From Solea solea (Eukaryota > Chordata > Actinopteri > Pleuronectiformes > Soleidae): a DNA stretch of 64,000 nt. Positions 50,601-64,000 of the stretch are shown here, piece after piece (the stretch's first letter is position 1; each line of letters starts with the position of its first letter). A model generated the notes under the pieces. The model was not told the DNA's origin, searched no databases, and saw nothing but the letters and a program-made list of their open reading frames with translations. The position numbers and the translations under genes were made by a program. The stretch covers positions 6,607,139 to 6,671,138 of the forward strand of contig NC_081154.1 of NCBI RefSeq assembly GCF_958295425.1, read 5' to 3'.

Positions 50601-52030
50601 AGAATAAATAAAGTAAAAAGACAGTGAAGATTAATCATTTCAATCTATCATTTATAAAACACAGCATTTTCTGTCAAAATATCTGTTCCTTCAGTATGTA
50701 CTGCACTTTTGCAAACCTTAATCAAATAGGTTTGTACATGAAGTCAGGGGAGTTTGATGTTTAAAGTATAATCTCACATGTTCATGGTGTTAGTTTACCT
50801 ATGTATAACAAAATACTGATTTTTTTTATATATCACATTGTTTATAAATTAAAATGCATTTTAGTTCAAGACTAGTTTTTCTTAAATTATAGCAAACTGA
50901 GCAAGTGACTTGGCCTAAGGTAAGGAAGGGCCATTTATTTTGCCACCATATTCGTTTCGGGTGGACTTTACCATGCAGGTGGGATAGCACTAAAGTTTAC
51001 AGAGAACAAAGGCTTTTTTTGTTTGACTAGTCTTGTGCTGATGCAGGTGGAGCCATGGGACACTGCCCTTGTGTCCTTCAGTATTCAGATTAGACATGCT
51101 GTAGCTGGTGCAGTTTGAATGCTGTAAAACTTAAGCCTCTCATCACAAGCCAGGTTTTAAAAAGGCAGTGGACCAAGCTCTATTTGCAGATGTTGGAGGA
51201 AGATGCAGCCAACACAAAATTAACCCACATGCATCTCACTTTTCAGTGCTGACACTGAGGTGGTTGAATACAGACTATATGGGTTATACTATTTAACTAT
51301 TATATTCTGCTTATTTCTTGGATTTCAGTACCGAATTTAACTGAAACCAGCCGAACCGGTGAAACACATCATTTCCCACACAAACAAACAAACACACACC
51401 ACAATTGCTCATGCCGAAAACCAGACAGTTGACTCAAAGGGCTTACTAACATACCTGCTGAGGAGACACACCTTGCTGAAGTTAGCTTAGCTTTACACCG
51501 TTTCCGTCATTTTGCAATTCAGGTTATAATAAGTCACTAGGCTTCGATACCCGGCACTTTAACTACCTTATTGCCTGAACACACTGTTTATTGTATTGTG
51601 AGTTCACTTAATGGCCACCGAACCCAATAAAAACATAAAATATCTTTGAGTCCCTGTGCCGCATTTCATGCTGGTGTCGTAATAAACAAACCACCCTGAA
51701 ACATGAATTGTATTGTGTATAATATGACACACTTCACATTAAGGCTATCTAAAATATACAACCACCTAGCACACGTTAAAAGAGCTCGCCAAATATGGTT
51801 AAGCAAGAAAATGTGATTGTTAAACGTGACTCAAGTGAGTGGAAGTTAATCGTACACCAAATATAGTCCACCCAGAATACTCATATTTAAATGTATAAGC
51901 GGAGAAAAGTCTAATTCTAAATCTCTCTAATTAGCAAGTTAGCTCCGAACAAGGCAACAACGTTGAAGTGCCTGATGTCTGAGCGGAATATTATGGGGAT
52001 TAGCCTGTTAGCCATAAGGCACCGCGAAGA
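44651..52030 (-). other. llgl2: Probable long 5' UTR intron of llgl2
   Basis: No coding exon with family similarity was found between the llgl2 start exon and the GC-richer stretch near 52.2 kb. An acceptor AGAGAGCCTGCAG, ending near 44678, could precede a short 5' UTR before the ATG. The interval is AT-rich, with only short chance reading frames on both strands. It may hold enhancers, but nothing specific can be supported. Confidence 0.4.
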
Positions 52031-52450
52031 GTGATGCCAGGCTAAGGTAGCAACTTTTACTAGCCTCAGTTGGACGCGTTCCCTGCGCTGGAACAGAAGT
52101 GAGCTGGGCTGTTGTTTAACTGGCTGCCAAGCAAACACCTGTGGTCACCAGCTCACTGTATGTGAAACCGTGCGGGCCCAACCTCCTAAATCCCCACCTG
52201 ATTCAAAACGTCCGTGGCTCAGCCAACGTCCTCCTCCAGTCTACAGCCGCCAGATAAGACTGTCGTTGGCCGGGAGCCCTCGCCTCCTTGGGAGTGGAGT
52301 AAAAATGTGGTGAGACCGAAAAAGAACAATCCCAAGATCCGAGCGACTGAATATTTACAGAGGAACGTCACGACTGGGAGCCGAGGTACGTCCCTGTCGC
52401 TCTTCCTTCTTTCACCACTGCAGCTGTAGCCCTCTCTCGGCGCTTCCTGC
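52031..52450 (-). promoter_or_regulatory. llgl2: Candidate llgl2 promoter and non-coding first exon
   Basis: This is the most GC-rich, CpG-containing stretch between llgl2 and galk1, with CCAAT- and GC-rich words. On the minus strand CTGGTGACCACAG|GTGTTT near 52139 is a possible first-exon donor. The short reading frame on the plus strand at 52214-52429 shows no family similarity and is not called. Confidence 0.35.
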
Positions 52451-52747
52451 TAGGCTAAACTTCATTGGTTTGCTAACTCCGCCCTGGTGATGCATTCAAG
52501 TGCAACTCGTACATCGCACAACTTTACAGCAACTGCTCTTATTCCCAAAGAGTGGGACCAATAGGAGATTTTCTGGGCCTCCAGATTAACATTTTACGAA
52601 ACATTTATTAAATTAAATTAGCATAAAATAAAGATAAGGTGATACAGTAATACAGAAGAGATTGCATAGTCCAATCAATATAATATACACAATATTAATA
52701 CACCATGCCCATAATGTAGTATAGACACATTACTACTTCTACTCCTA

Positions 52748-52775
52748 ATATATATATACACATATATACATATAC

Positions 52776-52824
<49 letters not shown>

Positions 52825-52825
52825 A
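52748..52825. repeat. TA/TACA microsatellite
   Basis: Alternating TA with interspersed TACATA. It lies downstream of galk1. Confidence 0.9.
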
Positions 52826-53017
52826 ACAGTTATAATGAAGTTGGTGACAATTTATCTCGAAACACTGGGTGTCTACAACTGTACTGCCTTGCAAGATTTA
52901 ATCTTAACATTTTTAAAAAATGTGATTAAAATAAATATAATTGTGGTGATTTTTTTTGGGCTCAAATGAATCCACACACCTAAAAGATATTATTTATATC
53001 ATTTGCAACCTCTTCTC

Positions 53018-53023
53018 TTTATT
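53018..53023 (-). terminator. galk1: Candidate poly(A) signal of galk1
   Basis: AATAAA on the minus strand about 500 nt past the galk1 stop at 53527. Another AATAAA lies at 52604-52609. Either could be used. Confidence 0.35.
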
Positions 53024-53526
53024 CTCACCAATGCAAAAACACATACAGTACACCATGATTATTTGAGTTTGAACACGTCAGACAGACATACATAACCAGG
53101 GAAAATTAAGATGTGTAAAGTTTGACACTGTGGGTAAAACTTAATCTGAAAACAGACCACAGTCTCAGTAAAATAAACGTTGGCAAATCTTTTAAGCCGT
53201 GACACACTCATGACTCTCCCACAGAAGGTTTCATTTAAGCTACCTGGCATCGAGTTAACCCTTCACTTCATATTAGTCAAATAGAAGTATATAATCTATC
53301 AAGCGTTTGCATTTACATTTAAAAACTGTTGCTACAAGATATCAAGAGGCAAAAGTATTTCATCATTGAAATGGAACATAAAGTTACAAGGGAGATTTGT
53401 TTAAGTGTAAAGGCACTTCCCCAGATTTAGTACAGTTCTAACTCTGCATAACTGATTAGAATGTTATTAGCAGTGATTGTAAACAAAAAAACATCAAGTG
53501 GTAAATGGTTGATGTGTTGAAGTAAG

Positions 53527-59595
<6,069 letters not shown>

Positions 59596-62500
59596 TTAGA
59601 AGAAGGAGGTGTCCAAAGAGAAAGCCCCCGCCAGCCTGAACTCCTCCCTCATCAGTACACAGAAGAGACGCTGTGGCAGAGGTTTGGAGTACGGCGCCGG
59701 CCGAGGGACGCACGTTCGCAAAAGAATCTCCCGGCCTGCCGGAGACGGGAAGTCAGGCACTTTGTTGCTTCCTCCTGTCGATTTCCTGTCACTGCCTGAG
59801 TCTTCGTCCAGTGGTGATAGTAGGGCAGCCTGAGGGGGAGAGAAAGGGAAGTTACTAATCAACAATTTGAAAAATGGGAAACATAGGGGGGTGAGGTCTG
59901 TGTGTAATGTGCATGTAGTTCAAAAAATATGATGCACCAGTTAAAACCAAAAGAAAACGTGTGGTTGTTTATATCCACACTGTGGAGACATTGAATATCC
60001 AGCCTGTGCACAGGTTAATTTTCTGTTTGTGCTATGGTCTACAATAGTAATTATACTAATAAAAGGTACAAGTGAAGCATGTGAAGGGCTTAGTTTTTTC
60101 AACTGTCAACTGTAAAATTTAAGTGAAACTATTTTCATTTGGCAGAAATTTAAGATAAAATAATTATACTTAAATTAAGTGTAAAATCACTCACAATGGA
60201 CAAACTAAATATCTTTTGAGTATTAATGTTAATCGAAAACTATGTAGGTTCTCCAACACACTTGGAAGGGAAGGGTGAGGTAAAGGGATATTCAGGCAAC
60301 TTTACACACACTGTACATTTAAATACTTTATACTGTATGTTTTTTTTTAATGGCTTATTCATGTTGTATCAGTCTGTATCTAGTAAAAGAAAAGACTGAA
60401 GCCAACACTATGGTAATGTTAACATGTCCAATTGTCAGTGGCACTCCTACTTAAGACCCAGTAATCCATCCTGAGTGATCCAATCACAACCTCTAGGTAC
60501 AGGTGTCTAAACACATCCAAGACACATTGAAGAACGGATCAGTCAGACTGGAATCCGAGGGCGTTTGTGAATGTAATTGTGTCCTGTGCCACAGTGATGG
60601 ACCGTGAAGGACCGCCTACTCAGCTGATATCACCCTTTCCTGCTACAGTTTCACAATAAACCAAAAGTATTTCTACATTCCTCAGTGTTCATTCATTAAC
60701 TTATTTGTGACCAACGCCTAAATATCAAAACTCTATAAAAATGATCGTAGCTAGTAGTAGTCGAGCTGAACACAGCACATTCATTGACTCATGTTGTGTC
60801 TCCCGACTATTCTGTCTTGTTTCCTTTTGTTTGGTTGTTTTGTTGACATCCTTGAATAAAGTAGGGCAAAAAGTATACCCATAAAATAATGTCTTAATAA
60901 AAATAGACTCATAGACCCACATAGTTATAACATAACTTTCATCACATGCACATGAGACTTTGCTGTTGATCAGGAATCTAGATATGGGTTTACACTTAAA
61001 CAGAATAATCTCAGTAGAAACTATGGTTTATTCCTGCTAGAAAGACTTTTAAATAGTTTTTCTGCTATGGCCATGAGTTGATTATCCTGGCCAATGTGTA
61101 ATAAACCATAGATTTATTTTCTGTGTTCTGTAACCCATATATGATGTTTACATGCGCAAAAGCTCACACACACACAAAACAAAAACAAAAAACAGCGAGG
61201 TCACTGAATACCACCTTAAATAAGGGGGAACATGTTTCAGGGGTGAGGGACAAAAAGAAGTTGAACATTAATTATAGTGGACTAAACACGTAAAGCTCAA
61301 AGGACCAAGACTTTTGACGAAGTACAGTACTCAGGGGAAGACAGAAAATGGAGGACAAAAATAGGATGAGACAGTAATTTGGTTTTACGTGCTACGTTAT
61401 CTGTTTAATAACAGTGGGAATCGAGACTGCCGATCTGGAACTACAGGGAACCAAACACCAGCTAGTCACTAAATCAGCAAAACGGCAACAACAAGACTAT
61501 AATCACGTCACTAAATGTACACGTAATATTTTGCTGTGCAAACCTCCATGTCACCAAAAATAGTCTCCTTTTAAAACAGGACACATCAGAAGACATAGGG
61601 GAGGAAAGGGAGATAAAACACAGACACTTCTGTTAAGACTCATCAGAAAGTAAATGTTTAAGAATTTACTCCATTTGTATATATTAAATACTGAATCATT
61701 TTATTATTGTCTACTAATCGATTTAAGAAACTAAGCAGAGATTGCTGCTGGACTGTATTTTACCTCATTTTAATATAAAGTCATAAAATGTACGTATCAT
61801 AGGGTTTTAATCTCACTTAACGTAATAGTTTAAATAACAGAAAAGCAAAAAAAAAAACACTTTTCAGCATTACATGCACCAAACACCATTCCAGGAAATT
61901 ATTGAAATAAATCATAAAGGGGACTTTTATAATCAACCCCTGAAAATTTGAAAAGAGGTGCAGACTCTGCAGAAGCGTTGCATATATGCTGAAATAAATG
62001 CATATATGTGCATTTCCATGTTTGTTGTTCACATGCCATGGATGGAACAGTAGAGGGACTGGGGGGTTTCTTGTACTTAAGGGGGGAGGTGAAGTTCTCT
62101 TTGGTCATTGTTACCTCATCACTGGTGAAGTCAGTCAGCTTTACACAAGCAGCAGGGGGGGGAAAAAATACACAAACACATGGTCGGATGGAGAAAGTGT
62201 AACGACAAAAAAGAAAAGGAAAAAACAAAAAAATCACATAACTGTTTTCAAGAAGGTCTGAGGAACTACTTTATCCATTCACTTACACATATGATTTCCC
62301 TCACGATAAAGAAACAAGATATCAACAGTATCACAGACCGCAGGAGTGAGAATGTGAGACTTCTTACCCTCTGAGAGTTGACAAACAGCCTGTGAATGAT
62401 GCTGCCAGCCGGGCCCTGACCTGCTCCTATGACTACGACCTCTGGTTCCTCCAACAGTGAGCCCACAAACCTAGAAAATAAAAGAATCAAACAACCAATA

Positions 62501-63086
62501 TGATTTCAGCAGCTGGTAGCATGTGTCATGGGGTCAGCCAGAGACCTGGGACAGCAGAAAACTGCACGACTCACTTCTCCAATTCATCCCTGTTCTCTCC
62601 TTTCTCGGCGTCATTGACAGCAAACTTGGCCTTGAGTGAGCGAGCTCGGGTGATGGCTATCTCCATGGATATCAGCTGGTTGATGAAATCCTGCAGACAG
62701 AAAAAAAGTCACATGGGCAGAACAAGAGCTGCACTTAAAAGTAAACATGCTGTACCGCCACCAAACTAACAAGCCCATATAAATATCCATATGTTTTAAG
62801 GAAACGGTTTGCTCACACGGGGATGAAGCACGGACCTCTGGTTAATGCGCGACCAACTCTACAGGTCAAGGTGACATTTAATCAAGGTGTGTTTTTGAGA
62901 ACATTTAAACAACAAAAGGTAAAAATAAATCAAATAAATGAATGAACACAGGGTTAAAATCCCAACCCCGCCTGTCACTGACCTCCAACTTCTTGCTGTC
63001 TTGGTTGTAGGGGTGAAGCAGCTTACAGGCTTGAGATATCGCCTGCTGAATGCTTTTCTTGACCGACGGAATATCTTCTACCAACT
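59596..63086 (-). CDS. Unrecognised protein, C-terminal five exons (5' end outside the window)
   Basis: Exons 62983-63086, 62575-62690, 62368-62470, 62115-62138 and 59596-59829 (stop TAA) join in frame to about 193 residues. The first exon enters in phase 1, so at least one upstream exon lies further right. Visible peptides: LVEDIPSVKKSIQQAISQAC, HPYNQDSKKLEDFINQLI, a helical segment MEIAITRARSLKAKFAVND, then LLEEPEVVVIGAGQGPAGS, and an end rich in Pro/Ser/Arg that finishes REEFRLAGAFSLDTSFF. The first half looks alpha-helical and possibly coiled; the last 77 residues look partly disordered. I do not recognise the family. The phase-0 24-nt exon (LTDFTSDE) is the least certain part. Confidence 0.72.
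59830..62114 (-). other. Last intron of the right-hand gene
   Basis: 2.3 kb, AT-rich. No conserved coding sequence, RNA gene or clear mobile element was seen. Confidence 0.5.
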
Positions 63087-63693
63087 CTGTTAGAGAGAGA
63101 GAGAAGAGACAGGAGAGAAACGTTGAAAAGTTGAGTTGATTAAAGCTAAACATTAAAGCTACATTTTTCCATTCTGTAAAAGAGAATAATCTGTGTTTAC
63201 CTCAAACTACATTATATTATATATATATATTATATACAGAACAAATAATCAAGGTGAAGATGAAAATAACATGTGTAGGAGGGGGTTCTATGTCATTGAA
63301 GTCTGCCATCTCCGATTGCCTTGTTTCTTATGTGCTTGTACGGAAATGGAAAATAAGCAGATATTGGAAGAAAAAAAAAAAATCACTGACATGATTTCAG
63401 ACACTAAGGAAGAATCTGATCGTGATTTATACCTGAGTCCGTGTAAAAAAAAATACCTACCAGCAAACCGGACATGGTTGAATTCTCTGTATCCATGGAC
63501 ACATCACTACCATCTAATGAGCTCACTGCTCTCACATATAGCAACATACTTCAATTGTTAGACAGGTTAGAGCTTTTAATATACTGTTTAGTCTTTTTAA
63601 ATTGGGTGAGATTGGGTATGATTTTGACATCAACATTAAACAGTGAACTGTCAAAGGCACAGTTTTCCAGACACTTTATGAGGATTAAAAGAT
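63087..63693. other. Intron of the right-hand gene
   Basis: Sequence upstream of the first visible exon, up to the hAT-type element. It contains a TA-rich run near 63210-63235 and only chance reading frames. Confidence 0.5.
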
Positions 63694-63986
63694 TAGAGCT
63701 GAAACAATTAATCGATTACTAAATTAATCGACAATCGTTTGAAGCTTTTGTCATGATTAATACAAGATTTCTTAAATGTGAATATTTTCTTTATTTCTTT
63801 GCTCTGGATAACAAAGAAATCATTAAAAGTTAATCATTTTGGTTTGTGGACAAAACAAGACAATTGAGAACATCGTAATTTCAACATTTTTTAAGATTTT
63901 TCTTACATTTTATGGACCAAACGATTAATCGAGAAAATAATCGACAGATTAATCGATTATGAAAATAATCATTAGTTGCAGCTCTA
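63694..63986. mobile_element. Second copy of the TAGAGCTG hAT-type element
   Basis: Same family and same orientation as 34071-34377. It begins TAGAGCTGAAACAATTAATC, ends TTAGTTGCAGCTCTA, and shares the internal ATAACAAAGAAATCAT and CGAGAAAATAATCGACAGAT words. Flanks TAAAAGAT and AAGGAGAT agree at 5 of 8 positions, so the target duplication is weak. It lies upstream of the first visible exon of the right-hand gene. Confidence 0.8.
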
Positions 63987-64000
63987 AAGGAGATGTTAGG

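Noticed and set aside
52214..52429. A 71-codon plus-strand frame as a new gene
   Set aside because: It lies in the GC-rich presumed llgl2 promoter, has no recognisable homology, and is of a length expected by chance.

Overview
The window is vertebrate nuclear DNA, most likely from a ray-finned (teleost) fish. It has many short exons with GT-AG introns, CA/TG microsatellites, a tRNA-derived SINE, short hAT-type elements common in fish genomes, and a large 38-bp tandem satellite. All recognisable genes lie on the minus strand. The gene set (a MYO15-type myosin, an LLGL-type polarity protein and GALK1) matches human 17q25.1, where LLGL2, MYO15B and GALK1 are close together and LLGL2 lies just upstream of MYO15B on the same strand. 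On this basis I call the paralogues myo15b and llgl2, not MYO15A and LLGL1. The species cannot be named from this window.

Layout from left to right: 1-4020 is a 38-bp satellite that runs off the left edge. 4535-31400 is myo15b; 66 coding exons could be joined by hand into one open frame of 3,233 codons. Its order is a 775-residue charged N-terminal exon, motor, two IQ motifs, MyTH4/FERM-like region, Met/Pro-rich and charged linker, second FERM-like region, SH3, MyTH4, FERM. About 34.4-52.2 kb is llgl2: 25 coding exons, 997 codons, start codon at 44650, and probably a non-coding first exon about 7.5 kb upstream. 53.5-58.5 kb is galk1: 8 coding exons, 393 codons, with all three GHMP-kinase motifs. 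59.6-63.1 kb holds the last five exons of a gene I do not recognise, which continues past the right edge.

The genes are neighbours by ancestry and do not form a pathway. Myo15b is a predicted MyTH4-FERM actin motor, Llgl2 a basolateral polarity scaffold, and GalK1 a cytosolic enzyme of galactose catabolism.

Exon boundaries were read by eye from splice consensus, reading phase and family similarity. For the three named genes every junction keeps phase, which is strong internal support, but no transcript or database was consulted. The most notable items are the mosaic satellite, a near-perfect 101-bp hairpin in the first coding intron of llgl2, a Glu-to-Gln change in the myosin P-loop, CA/TG arrays abutting four myo15b splice sites, and several microexons. 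I found no convincing wholly new system.
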